Below, in pieces: positions 48,801 through 57,302 of a stretch of 64,000 nucleotides of DNA. Positions within the stretch are counted from its first letter, which is position 1, and each line of letters starts with the position of its first letter. A model generated the notes under the pieces. The model was not told the origin of the DNA and did not search any database. It worked only from the letters and a program-made list of their open reading frames with translations. A program made the position numbers and the translations under genes. This DNA is from an uncultured Bacteroidota bacterium (GTDB taxonomy: Bacteria; Bacteroidota; Bacteroidia; Bacteroidales; VadinHA17), in NCBI GenBank assembly GCA_903824785.1, contig CAIJYD010000022.1, positions 1 through 64,000 of the forward strand, written 5' to 3'.

Positions 48801-49608
48801 GGTTATGAGTCTTTTTTGAAACTTCGGACTGTTTGATTTCTTCAAGATGGTCAAGGTAGCTGCTCCTGTCATCGTAATGTACAATTTCAAGAATAAAAGA
48901 GGGGTTTTCAAGAATAGATTTAAGGGGATAACCGGTTATGCGTTCAAATGAAGGTGAAACATAGATAAAGTCAGAAGCAGGAGACTGCCAGAATTCCCAG
49001 GCAAAGGCATTATTTACCAGTATTTTGAATTTTTCCTCTGATTTCCTGAACAGCTCCAGAGTTTTCTTATATGTTGTTATATCGGTTAAATTTATCAGGC
49101 AGTTTTCACTTTCCCCGTCAGCAATTCCTTTAATATCAACAAATCTGGGCTCCTGATCATTAATTGAAAGGGTAACTTCACAAGATTCCTTAAGGTTGCT
49201 GCTAAATATTTTTTCGAGAAAGTTATTGAAGACAGGTTTTGTATCAATGGAAATATATGAAACGAGTCTTCTGCTTAATAAATGCGATCGATCCCTGTCA
49301 AGAAGCTCAGCTCCGGCGAGATTCAGCTCAATAATTATACCGGATTTTGAAAGTGTAAAATAACCAACAGGTGCAAAATCATAAAGATTATTATATTTAT
49401 CAAGTGCTGATGTCTTTTCGGATATTGTCTGCTGGAGCTCTTCTAGCTGCATTTCTATTTCTATGCTCTGAACCTCATATTCGTGGATCAGTTTCAACGT
49501 TTCAGTTTCTGAAATAGAGATATCTGATTTTTTTTTGGTTTTTTTAAGCAATTCCTCTGCCTTCTGATGCAGATTGATGAGAAATAATTTCTTTTTGGAG
49601 TTTTCCAT
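45868..49608 (-). CDS. Soluble multi-PAS sensor histidine kinase
   Basis: 1246 residues from the ATG at 49608; an upstream in-frame GTG at 49617 is possible. An N-terminal helical region (about 1-70) is followed by about seven PAS domains (approximately 75-190, 195-325, 330-460, 490-625, 635-750, 755-875, 880-1000), several with PAC tails such as ITDADAVLEWANPAFSEL and DGIWDWNTETNEVFF. Then come HisKA with phospho-histidine in STASHEFRTPLASIL and HATPase with DNGIGIPEKD and GTGLGLNIVKGY. No membrane segment. Signal unknown; some PAS domains may bind heme or flavin. It heads the three-gene minus-strand operon. Confidence 0.9.
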   Translation of the reverse strand: MENSKKKLFLINLHQKAEELLKKTKKKSDISISETETLKLIHEYEVQSIEIEMQLEELQQTISEKTSALDKYNNLYDFAPVGYFTLSKSGIIIELNLAGAELLDRDRSHLLSRRLVSYISIDTKPVFNNFLEKIFSSNLKESCEVTLSINDQEPRFVDIKGIADGESENCLINLTDITTYKKTLELFRKSEEKFKILVNNAFAWEFWQSPASDFIYVSPSFERITGYPLKSILENPSFILEIVHYDDRSSYLDHLEEIKQSEVSKKTHNHLFRILNINGETRYLDHICYPIFDENRKYLGIRGSFNDITERMLAQIAMKESEEKYHTLFHSMAQGVIYYNSDGFITEANPSAMHMLGLTFDQMIGHTLKNPEWKMMKEDGSIFPEDEHPSIEALRTGKQAQSVIGVFNPVLKKTIWININATPLKKEGEEFPYQVFTTLHDISVEVEVNLTKEEINTGLSLRSEELEKGIKDRMTEIIQLSRINSTIVNNMGLGLITTSEDGIIQSFNPEAEKMLGYSAGELIGIASPLIFHKADEIEKEATHLDKKTGLKTKLPFDVFKNISEVLKREPKEWTLIKKGGEEISVLLSVTQMNSWDGSVNGYIGVILDITQKKKAEEQLFRNESLLQLMSSSSPLGFLLVDNNTDKILYFNHRFCELWEITSIEEQMKRGEFLNNDIIPYCLPQLKDIEAFALSCAPLQDVENRETIEDEIPFKHDRTIRRYSTRIRGKNDEYFGRFYIFEDITARKNAELSLRMQNAAFESFSLAVAITDADAVLEWANPAFSELTGYPLEEVIGQNVKILNSGKMPNEYYKEMWEALLSLKVWTGELINKRKDGTNYWEEETITPILDEKGELIRFIAIKIDITHRKEMENALRISEARWQAALDGSGDGIWDWNTETNEVFFSQQWKTMLGYDTKDVGNTLKEWSDRVFQEDLQSCYNDLNLHFMSESEFYVNEHRMLCKDKTYKWVLDRGKVVHWIEPGKPGRVIVTQTDINESKKFEASLKESIEREKELNEIKSRFVSTASHEFRTPLASILITSDSLKAYWGKLEESQIRDKLTKINNQVFHLTKIVNDVLNISRIEEGKLEINPTETDIVELCSKVVETFNSDPLLKTKIIFESQYSRINLNIDTRLIIQVINNLISNGLKYSPENPEVKVEVILNKEELSISISDNGIGIPEKDKAHLFTPFFRGSNTGSIQGTGLGLNIVKGYVLLHGGSITYKSKPGKGTTFVIHFPAGLITTFK

Positions 49609-50006
49609 AAGTGCCACCTGTTTTGAATTCGGTAGTCAGGTATAAATGCCTTTTATTTGCCATTTTTATACAATACTGGTTGCTTCCGGATATTTTTTTC
49701 ATATAGCAACAACCAGGGCATTCAAGTCAATTAAAAAAGGCCCGAATATTCTGCATCCTTTTATTCTTTTTAAAGATTTATTATTGTTACAAAAGTAATT
49801 ATTTAATAATATTGAGTCTCCTGTAAATAATTTTTTTTCGGAAGGTTGCAAAAGAAACCGTAGCTGCAGATAATTGATCCTGTAGTTAATCTTACTTAAC
49901 CATTAACCTGCAGGCTTAATTATCTGAATTGTATCGGAGACCTTTGAAAATCCTGTTATGCACTTTGTATTTGCTCAGGAGCCTTGTATTCAGCGTGCTT
50001 GTAATA
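49609..50006. other. Noncoding gap between the multi-PAS kinase and the KTSC gene
   Basis: AT-rich, about 400 bases. On the minus strand a TACTTTTG (near 49790) fits the -7 element but lacks a TTG at the right distance. GCAACAACCAGG around 49705 pairs loosely with CCTGGTT-like sequence; no firm structure, gene or repeat was seen. Confidence 0.3.
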
Positions 50007-50243
50007 TTAAAAATTCTCCATTACGGCAAGTTTTTCCAGATCGTATTCGTACTTTACATTTTTAATAAAGTAAGATTCCAGTGAAATATCATTCATCAAT
50101 TCCTGAAATATATGTTCCGGAACCATGTTATACCTGAAGCTGGTGCCATTATGTAATTCAATAATCATAATTTGTTCTTCACTATCGTACCCGATGGAAT
50201 GAATATGATCGCTATCCACCGTTTTCAAACATATCTCTTTCAT
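50007..50243 (-). CDS. KTSC-domain protein
   Basis: 78 residues. The KTSC pattern is clear: SIGYDSEEQIMIIELHNGTS, then FRYNMVPEHIFQELMN, a position for a short residue (SLESYF) and IKNVKYEYDLEKL. This small domain occurs alone or with lysyl-tRNA synthetases and phage proteins, and its function is not established. It lies alone between two AT-rich gaps, next to a copy of the 19-bp repeat. Confidence 0.8.
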   Translation of the reverse strand: MKEICLKTVDSDHIHSIGYDSEEQIMIIELHNGTSFRYNMVPEHIFQELMNDISLESYFIKNVKYEYDLEKLAVMENF

Positions 50244-50419
50244 GATTTCTTTTTCAAAATTGTTATGGTTAAATTATTTTTAATGGGCCTGATGAACTTG
50301 CATACCGAATTTGTTACTGCAAGTTTGTGTTTATACCAAAACATGCCCGGTTCATCATTTATTAACTTTTTTATCTTGTTGCAAGATATCTTTTAATGCT
50401 AAATTTCCTTATTAATTAC

Positions 50420-50438
50420 CGTGGACATTTCGTGGACA
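50420..50438 (+). repeat. 19-bp repeat, copy 2 (GTGGACA twice)
   Basis: Identical to 43640-43658 over 19 bases; the flanks differ (next bases AAA here, TTC there). It is 177 bases from the KTSC start and 120 bases ahead of the 30-bp shared motif. Confidence 0.7.
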
Positions 50439-50557
50439 AAATATTTTTTTAATATAAAAATTAGATAATCGGATTTTCCCCATGATTCTTTTTTCCCAAT
50501 CAGGTTAGTATAAATACGATTTTTAGTCGATCTATTCCCGGCAGATTCTTTAAAAAG

Positions 50558-50587
50558 GAAGACAACCTATTCGTTTTCGAAGAAAAA
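50558..50587 (+). promoter_or_regulatory. Shared upstream motif, copy 1 (possible activator site)
   Basis: A 30-base stretch starting GAAGACAACCTATTCG and containing TTTTCGAAGA matches 57109-57138 at 27 of 30 positions. It ends 62 bases before the -24 element at 50649, within the usual range for binding sites of sigma-54 activators. It includes the palindromic TTCGAA core. No copy was seen elsewhere in the window. Confidence 0.55.
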
Positions 50588-50648
50588 TTACCGGATAACG
50601 GATCTTCTCATTTAGCTAACAGATAGATATACAGTTAAATGTATAGAA

Positions 50649-50664
50649 TGGCACGAACATTGAT
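50649..50664 (+). promoter_or_regulatory. Sigma-54-like promoter for the receiver/PATR operon
   Basis: TGGCAC, 5 bases, TTGAT; the distance between the -24 GG and -12 G is that of sigma-54 promoters. The -12 element has GA where the consensus is GC, a real weakness. The same deviation occurs in the paralogous site at 57209. Start would be about 30 bases before the ATG at 50704. Confidence 0.5.
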
Positions 50665-50703
50665 TTAGAGTTTCATATTATTCCAAAGCATTATTATAGT
50701 AAT

Positions 50704-51078
50704 ATGAACGAGAAGATTTTAGTTGTAGATGGCAATGGGGAATTCAGAGAGTTACTGGAATCATTCCTTTCACGAAGATATGAAGTAAAAACAGCCGGAA
50801 ACGGAATAGAAGCACTGGGCATGTTAAAGAATGGTTATATGCCCGATTTAATTGTCAGCGACAATATTCTTTCCCCCGTCGATGGTAAATCATTTCTCCT
50901 TCAGGTAAAAGAGGATTCTCGTCTCAGCCATATTCCTGCTATTCTGATAACCAGTATTTACAAATATGTCACCAGAGCAGACCTTATCAGATCAGGAGCA
51001 AACGATTACCTGGTTAAACCCTTTGGTCTTTCAGAGCTGGATTTGCGTATTGAAAATTTATTAAAAGTTACAGCCTGA
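50704..51078 (+). CDS. Stand-alone receiver domain with altered acidic pocket
   Basis: 124 residues, receiver only. The phospho-acceptor Asp is in LIVSDNILSPVDG, with Ser/Thr in ILITS and Lys in YLVKPF, so it can probably be phosphorylated. However, the metal-binding acidic pair after beta-1, normally DD or ED, reads VVDGNGEF here, and IxMPxMDG is degraded to ILSPVDG. Its chemistry may differ from typical receivers. It lies 11 bases before the giant PATR protein gene and is surely co-transcribed with it, an unusual partner for a receiver. Confidence 0.85.
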   Translation: MNEKILVVDGNGEFRELLESFLSRRYEVKTAGNGIEALGMLKNGYMPDLIVSDNILSPVDGKSFLLQVKEDSRLSHIPAILITSIYKYVTRADLIRSGANDYLVKPFGLSELDLRIENLLKVTA

Positions 51079-51089
51079 TAAATAGTTAA

Positions 51090-54000
51090 ATGAAAAAAAG
51101 TAACATGAAAACGTTTAATTACAGGATTTTAATCATATTATTTGCTGCAATAACTTTTACCGCCGGCACCGCATTAGGGCAAAGAAATATCACTATCAGT
51201 ACCTCTGCCACATCAGGAGGCAGCTGGAGCGGCGGAACTACAGGGCCCTATACATTTACACCAAGTGGAGATAATGCAATTATTATAAATACTGATATAC
51301 AGAATCGTTTACTTGGTTCCGGATTTGCTGCTGCTGACGTTACCATCGTTACCGGTACCGGGACACAGGCGGGAAACGTTGCTTTTAATACAGCATTAAC
51401 TGCAGCAGGTACAGTTACAACACAGCAGACGTTTACTGTCAATGCTGCGGGAAGGATAACAGTAAGTAATGCTATAAATTTTACTTCATCGGCCAGTAAT
51501 GGAAGTAATAATACTGCACGACCGGGAATAAATGTCACTTTAGTGGCAGGAACGTCGGTGGCAGTTACCGCTGCAATAAATGTTTCAGGTAATGTCAGTG
51601 GTTCCGGAGTTAATGCAGACGGGGGGGATATTTCAGTAACTGGTCCGACAGGGATCAGGCTTACAGGGAGTTTAACATCTGCCGGTGCCGGTGGAGGTGC
51701 ATCAGGAAATTATACCTTTAATGATGGAGCTGCTCTTGTTACAACAGGAGGTGGTGTAAATGATGGTCAGAGCAGTGCAAGTGTTATAAGTGGCGGGAAT
51801 ATAACCAAATCAGGTACCGGAACTTTTTATCTTGCCGGAGCAAATACCCATACAGGAGTGACAGCTATCAGTGCAGGGACACTTGAGCTTGGGAGTACAG
51901 CCGCTCTTGGAACAACTGCAGCCGGTACAACTGTTACCAGTGGTGCAGCCCTTGACCTGAACGGAATGAATTATACAACAACAGAGTCGCTTACAATCAG
52001 TGGAACAGGAGTTGGTAATAGTGGTGCTGTTTTTAACAGCTCTTCGGCTGTTACGCGGTTTGCCGGGTTGATAACCCTTGGCAGTACAAGTAGCATTGTC
52101 GGAGGAGCAGGTTCTATTAATATCAGTAATACAGGAACAATTACAGGTTCGGGTTTCGGACTTACCCTTGGTGGTGCTGCAGGCGGTACGCTTGCCAGTA
52201 TCGTTGGAACAGGAACGGGAACACTCACAAAAGAAAATGCAGGAACATGGACTCTTTCAGGTTCCAATACCTATACAGGACAAACAGCTGTAAATGCGGG
52301 AACACTTAAAGCAGGCAAAATATCAGCCTTCAGTTCTGCTTCTGATATAATTCTTGCCAACACAGCCGGGGTGGTTCTGGATCTCAATTCCTTTAATAAT
52401 GCTATTGGATCACTTACCGGAGGAGGAACAACCGGAGGAAATATAACTTTAGGTTCTGCTTCATTAACTATTGGGGCAAGTAATTCAAGCCCTGTGAAAT
52501 TTGCTGGTGTTATAAGCGGAACAGGTGCAATCATCAAAACAGGCACCGGAACATTAACTCTCTCAGGAGTAAATACCTATTCCGGACTGACTACCGTGTC
52601 AACGGGTGTTATAAATATTCAGAGTTCAGCTGCTCTGGGAGCTACATCTGCCGGAACTGTTATCAGCAACGGTGCTGCTTTGCAGATTCAGGGTGGAATT
52701 TCAGTGGCTGAAGCTTTTTCACTTTTGAGCCCCGGCATATCATCAGACGGAGGAATCCGTAGTATTAGCGGGAATAATACAATTACAGCATTAATTACTC
52801 TGTCAGGTTCTTCAGTTATTTCATCTGATGCCGGTCTGCTGACATTAAATGCAGCCTCGGGGAGTGCTGTTACAGGTACATATAATTTAACTTTCGCGGG
52901 TGCAGGTAATATAACTGTTGTTGACCTGGTTGCCATCTCAACCGCAACTCTAACAAAGACAGGTGCCGGAACTCTTACCTTTTCAGCGACAAACACCTAT
53001 TCAGGAACAACTACTATTAATGAAGGCATTTTGAGCTTTTCTGCCTTTGGTGCATCCGGATTTGCCGGTTCGAACGGAAACGGAACACTTGTTCTTGGGG
53101 GGGGTACTCTTCAATACACTGGAGTTACAGCTTCTTCTATTCAGAACCTCACTTTAACTTCAGGTACAACATCTTACATTGATATCTCAACTAGCGGCAC
53201 CACACTTACCTTGTCTGGAGCCAATCCTGTTTCAACAGGTTCACTTACTAAACTTGGTGCAGGAGTACTGGTTCTTAGTGGAGTAAGCTCTTATACAGGA
53301 GGTACTGTAATTAATGCAGGAACTCTGACTCTCGGGGCAGCAGATAAATTTGCCAATAGCGGTACTATTACCTTGAATGGAGGAACACTCCGTAGCGGAG
53401 CAGGTGCCGGCTATAGTGAAACAGCAGGCATTCTTGAATTAAATTCCAGTTCATCAATCACTCTGGGAACAGGAAATCACACTTTGACATTTGCAAACAG
53501 CAGTGGCGCAGAATGGGCAACAGGAACAATACTTACCATAAACGGATGGGCAGGTTTATATGATGGTTCTTCATCAGGGACCTCAGGAAAAATATTCATT
53601 GGCAGTTCAGTCTCTGGCTTAACGGCATCACAACTTGAACAAATTCAGTTTTTTGACGGTACTAACAATAATCCTGCAGTTTTACTATCAACCGGAGAAC
53701 TTATTGCAGACAGAGCAGCACCATCAGGTTTAAGCTACAATTCAACAAATACTTTTACCAGATTAACAGCTATCTCCTCCCTGAGCCCAACGGTTACAGG
53801 TACAGTTGCATCATATAGTGTCACTCCTGCATTGCCTTCAGGGCTTAGTTTAAATACCACAACCGGAGTCATAAGCGGCACCCCTTCGGTAGCAGCAGTA
53901 ACGAACGGCTATACTGTTACAGCCACCAACGCAGGAGGAAGTACAAGTTTCGTTGTTACAATAACTGTCAATGGTCTTGCTTTTTACAGCCGTGTTTCAG

Positions 54001-57000
54001 GCAACTGGAATACAAATGCTACCTGGTCGTTTACAACAGGTGGTTCTCAGACAGGCACAGGCATTTACCCTGTAGCGGGCGATAACGTTATTATCGAAAG
54101 AGGTTGTATCGTAACAGTAAATAATTCCAGCGAATATTGTGGAAGTTTACAGGTTGGAAGTCCGGGTAATTCGAGTAGCGGAAGGTTGACTTTCTCAGGA
54201 TCTGCGCCATCACTTACAGTTTCAGGAGCCGTTCAGCTCGGAGGTTACGGGAATTCAAACCGGACAGGAACAGTCACTTTTACCAGTGGATCAACACTTG
54301 ATGCCGGCAGAGTTACAATTGGGAACGCTGGTTCCACGCCGGCTGCAGGTATTATTGTAATGACAGCAGGGGGGACTCTCCGTACAGGCAGCCTGGCAGT
54401 AATTACTGTTACAGGAAATAGCTGGACCCCCGGAGCCGGTACCGTAATACTGGATGCCTTCAGCACATTGCCTTCAACTATTTTTACTTCATTCTATAAC
54501 CTTACTATTTCAAATTCCGGAGCTTCTCCCAATAATACAGTTACTTTAAATACAGCTACTACAGTAACAGGAACGCTTACTCTCTCATCAGGGATTTTAA
54601 TCTCTTCCTCTTCAACCCTGCTATCTGTAACCAATACATCCGCCACCGCCATTTCCGGAGGGTCGTCAACTTCATATATTTCCGGGCCGGTCAAATGGAA
54701 CTTACCATCTAATCTGGCGTCAGGCTCTTCCTACCTTTTTCCTGTAGGCAAGGGTGGTATCTATATGCCTTTCACATTAGTAAATCCGGTAACAGGCTCA
54801 GGCACTGTTCCATCACTTGTTGAAGCTTTCATAACAGGGACCGGAGGAACTGTTGATGCAACATTAGCTTCATTGAGCGGGTCAGAATACTGGTCGCTGG
54901 TACTTTCCGGTAATTTTACAAATAGTTCCCTTTCAGTTCTTCGTCAGTCAGCAATAACCCCTCTGGACGTAATTGCCGGGAGTACTTCATTAACAGGAAC
55001 ATATTCATCTCTGGCAGGAACAGAAGGAACATATGGTGTTTCAGTTTCTAATTTAATTGGGTCCAGCAGATTTTTTGTATTGGCATCTAAAAAGCAAACA
55101 ATTACAACCGGAGTAATTTCAGGCTCACCGTTTTTTGCCGGAGCCACTGTTTCCATTCCTTTTACAATTACAGGAACTTTTACTTCCGGAAATATTTTCA
55201 CAGCAAAGTTATCTGACTTATCAGGCAGTTTTACTTCGCCGGTAACAATTGGTACATTAACCCAGACAACAGAAGGAACTATCTCCGGAACTATCCCTGC
55301 AGGAACAGCAGCCGGAACCGGTTACAAGATACTGGTAGAAGGCAGTAATCCTTCCATAACGGGTACAGAAAGCAGTAGTTTTACTGTATTAGCTTCAGGA
55401 ATCTGGACAGGAGCAACAGGTACGGAATGGAATATTGCATCAAACTGGGGCAGCGGAATACCTCTTTCGACCACAAATGTTATTATTTCATCGGGTGGAA
55501 ACCAACCAGTAATTGCAGCAGAAGCTGTTTGTAATAACATTACCATAAACAGCGGAGCAAAATTAATTATTAGCGCAGGCGCCACTCTGACAGTTAGCGG
55601 AACTGTTACCAATATTGATGGAGCTTCAGCTCTTGAACTGCAATCTGATGCAACCGGAACGGGATCGCTCATTCATAATACAGACAATGTGCAGGCCACG
55701 GTAAACCGCTATATCAGCGGAAGCACTGAAGCATGGCACTTATTATCATCGCCGGTTTCAGATCAGAGTATTTCCGGTGATTGGTTGCCGTCGGGTACTT
55801 ATGGTAATGGAACAGGATATGATCTCTATATGTGGGACGAATCAACCAATTGCTGGATATATAAACTGAATACGACTGCCACTGTAAACTGGAACACAGC
55901 ACATCCTTCAGCTAACTTTGTCGTTGGACGGGGATACCTTTATTCGGTTCAGGCTGCAAATCCTGTTAAACAATTTACAGGAAGTCTCAATAACGGAAAT
56001 CAGAGTTTTCCTCTTACTGCAAATAGTACAAATCTTTCCCTTACCGGCTTCAATCTGGTTGGAAATCCTTATCCTTCATCTGTCGACTGGCAAGCTGCAA
56101 CAGGATGGTCCAGATCATCATTAAAAACAAGCAATGGTGGTTATGATATGTGGATCTGGAATCCGGTGACTAATAATTATGGAGTGATAAATTCAGCCGG
56201 AGGAACCGGAACAAACGGAGTATCAAGGTACATTGCACCTACCCAGGGCTTCTTTGTTCGTGCTGAAAGCAACGGGAATCTTGATCTTTCAAACTCTTTG
56301 CGGGTTCAGAATGGAGCGGGCCTTTGGCTTAAGAAAGGTAACGCATCGGAGGGCAATATGATAAATATTTCTGTCAATTCTGCTGCAGGTGTGGGTTCTG
56401 ATGAGGTACAGCTGATATTGGGATCAAAACAAAATGAACCGGGAGCAATGAAGCTCTTCAGTCCTGTGCTGACTGCTCCAAGTCTGTATATGTCGGTTCA
56501 GGAAGAAAACTTTACGGTACGATATTTCACCGATACAGTTGATAATCCTGTAGTTCCTGTGATGTTTAAACCGGGAAAGGATGGCGAATTTACTCTGAAG
56601 TGCACATTCGACATTTACCAGTACGAAACACTTATTCTTGAAGACAGGCAATTACATAAATTTCTGGACCTGAAATCAGAAAATGAATATAAGTTTAACT
56701 CTTCGAAAACCGATGTTCAGTCACGTTTTATTCTGCATTTTACCGCAGTTAAAAACAGTGAACCCATTGAGCAGCCGGCATCTGTCTATACATCTGAGAA
56801 CCAACTGATAGTAGATCTGACCGCTATAAGTGCCGAAACAGAGGCCCTGGTCTATGATTTAACCGGAAGGATCCTGTTACAGACAACTCTGCATGGAGAG
56901 ACATATAACAGTTTGAACCTTAATTCAAAAACACAGATCCTTATTGTTTGTCTTAGAAACCAGATGGGTGTGGTAAGGCGAAAACTGATGTGGGTTAACC

Positions 57001-57005
57001 TCTGA
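51090..57005 (+). CDS. Giant secreted PATR-repeat protein with T9SS-like C-terminus
   Basis: 1971 residues with a signal peptide (cut near GTALGQ; an internal ATG at 51105 could also start it). Five autotransporter-associated (PATR) repeats of the type GTGTLTLSGVNTYSG...GTL are seen at about 240, 378, 482, 622 and 720, predicting a long beta-helix, followed by a putative-Ig domain (PSGLSLNTTTGVISGTPS, about 910-960) and a G8-like region from about 970. The last 75 residues (VYDLTGRILLQ...) resemble the T9SS sorting domain. There is no autotransporter barrel, so export is probably by type IX secretion. Composition is rich in Gly/Ser/Thr, with very few Lys or Cys. A surface adhesin or matrix protein is likely. 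Confidence 0.85.
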   Translation: MKKSNMKTFNYRILIILFAAITFTAGTALGQRNITISTSATSGGSWSGGTTGPYTFTPSGDNAIIINTDIQNRLLGSGFAAADVTIVTGTGTQAGNVAFNTALTAAGTVTTQQTFTVNAAGRITVSNAINFTSSASNGSNNTARPGINVTLVAGTSVAVTAAINVSGNVSGSGVNADGGDISVTGPTGIRLTGSLTSAGAGGGASGNYTFNDGAALVTTGGGVNDGQSSASVISGGNITKSGTGTFYLAGANTHTGVTAISAGTLELGSTAALGTTAAGTTVTSGAALDLNGMNYTTTESLTISGTGVGNSGAVFNSSSAVTRFAGLITLGSTSSIVGGAGSINISNTGTITGSGFGLTLGGAAGGTLASIVGTGTGTLTKENAGTWTLSGSNTYTGQTAVNAGTLKAGKISAFSSASDIILANTAGVVLDLNSFNNAIGSLTGGGTTGGNITLGSASLTIGASNSSPVKFAGVISGTGAIIKTGTGTLTLSGVNTYSGLTTVSTGVINIQSSAALGATSAGTVISNGAALQIQGGISVAEAFSLLSPGISSDGGIRSISGNNTITALITLSGSSVISSDAGLLTLNAASGSAVTGTYNLTFAGAGNITVVDLVAISTATLTKTGAGTLTFSATNTYSGTTTINEGILSFSAFGASGFAGSNGNGTLVLGGGTLQYTGVTASSIQNLTLTSGTTSYIDISTSGTTLTLSGANPVSTGSLTKLGAGVLVLSGVSSYTGGTVINAGTLTLGAADKFANSGTITLNGGTLRSGAGAGYSETAGILELNSSSSITLGTGNHTLTFANSSGAEWATGTILTINGWAGLYDGSSSGTSGKIFIGSSVSGLTASQLEQIQFFDGTNNNPAVLLSTGELIADRAAPSGLSYNSTNTFTRLTAISSLSPTVTGTVASYSVTPALPSGLSLNTTTGVISGTPSVAAVTNGYTVTATNAGGSTSFVVTITVNGLAFYSRVSGNWNTNATWSFTTGGSQTGTGIYPVAGDNVIIERGCIVTVNNSSEYCGSLQVGSPGNSSSGRLTFSGSAPSLTVSGAVQLGGYGNSNRTGTVTFTSGSTLDAGRVTIGNAGSTPAAGIIVMTAGGTLRTGSLAVITVTGNSWTPGAGTVILDAFSTLPSTIFTSFYNLTISNSGASPNNTVTLNTATTVTGTLTLSSGILISSSSTLLSVTNTSATAISGGSSTSYISGPVKWNLPSNLASGSSYLFPVGKGGIYMPFTLVNPVTGSGTVPSLVEAFITGTGGTVDATLASLSGSEYWSLVLSGNFTNSSLSVLRQSAITPLDVIAGSTSLTGTYSSLAGTEGTYGVSVSNLIGSSRFFVLASKKQTITTGVISGSPFFAGATVSIPFTITGTFTSGNIFTAKLSDLSGSFTSPVTIGTLTQTTEGTISGTIPAGTAAGTGYKILVEGSNPSITGTESSSFTVLASGIWTGATGTEWNIASNWGSGIPLSTTNVIISSGGNQPVIAAEAVCNNITINSGAKLIISAGATLTVSGTVTNIDGASALELQSDATGTGSLIHNTDNVQATVNRYISGSTEAWHLLSSPVSDQSISGDWLPSGTYGNGTGYDLYMWDESTNCWIYKLNTTATVNWNTAHPSANFVVGRGYLYSVQAANPVKQFTGSLNNGNQSFPLTANSTNLSLTGFNLVGNPYPSSVDWQAATGWSRSSLKTSNGGYDMWIWNPVTNNYGVINSAGGTGTNGVSRYIAPTQGFFVRAESNGNLDLSNSLRVQNGAGLWLKKGNASEGNMINISVNSAAGVGSDEVQLILGSKQNEPGAMKLFSPVLTAPSLYMSVQEENFTVRYFTDTVDNPVVPVMFKPGKDGEFTLKCTFDIYQYETLILEDRQLHKFLDLKSENEYKFNSSKTDVQSRFILHFTAVKNSEPIEQPASVYTSENQLIVDLTAISAETEALVYDLTGRILLQTTLHGETYNSLNLNSKTQILIVCLRNQMGVVRRKLMWVNL

Positions 57006-57108
57006 TAGATTCTTAATAATATACTCTTCAGTTCAGGTTGCAGGTTTTCTTATCCGGCATCATTCTCATTTATATTAAGTCAACTACTTCCGGATAGCAT
57101 ATAAAAAT

Positions 57109-57138
57109 GAAGACAAACTATTCATTTTCGAAGATAAA
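57109..57138 (+). promoter_or_regulatory. Shared upstream motif, copy 2 (possible activator site)
   Basis: A 30-base stretch starting GAAGACAAACTATTCA and containing TTTTCGAAGA matches 50558-50587 at 27 of 30 positions. It ends about 70 bases before the -24 element at 57209. ACCGG also follows both copies at short distance. Confidence 0.55.
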
Positions 57139-57208
57139 ACTTTCGTTCAGATCTACCGGCTCAAACAAATATTTACTAAAGCGTTGTAAATCAGGTAGAT
57201 ATAAATTT

Positions 57209-57224
57209 TGGCACACAAATTGAT
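57209..57224 (+). promoter_or_regulatory. Sigma-54-like promoter for the fimbria-like operon
   Basis: TGGCAC, ACAAA, TTGAT, the same layout and the same imperfect -12 element as at 50649. Transcription would begin near 57234, with a leader of about 70 bases before the ATG at 57303. Confidence 0.5.
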
Positions 57225-57302
57225 TAGTATATGTCAGAAATCAATTATTAAACGAAAATTAATTAAAATCAAAAACAATAATAACTAAAAACAAAAACAA
57301 AA

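Noticed and set aside
43640..50438. Mobile element with its own integrase
   Set aside because: No transposase, integrase or terminal inverted repeats were found between the two 19-bp repeats, so only the repeats themselves are reported.
51248..55672. Several long minus-strand frames inside the PATR gene
   Set aside because: They are rich in Pro/Val/Ala because they mirror the Gly/Thr-rich repeats; no starts or family resemblance support them.
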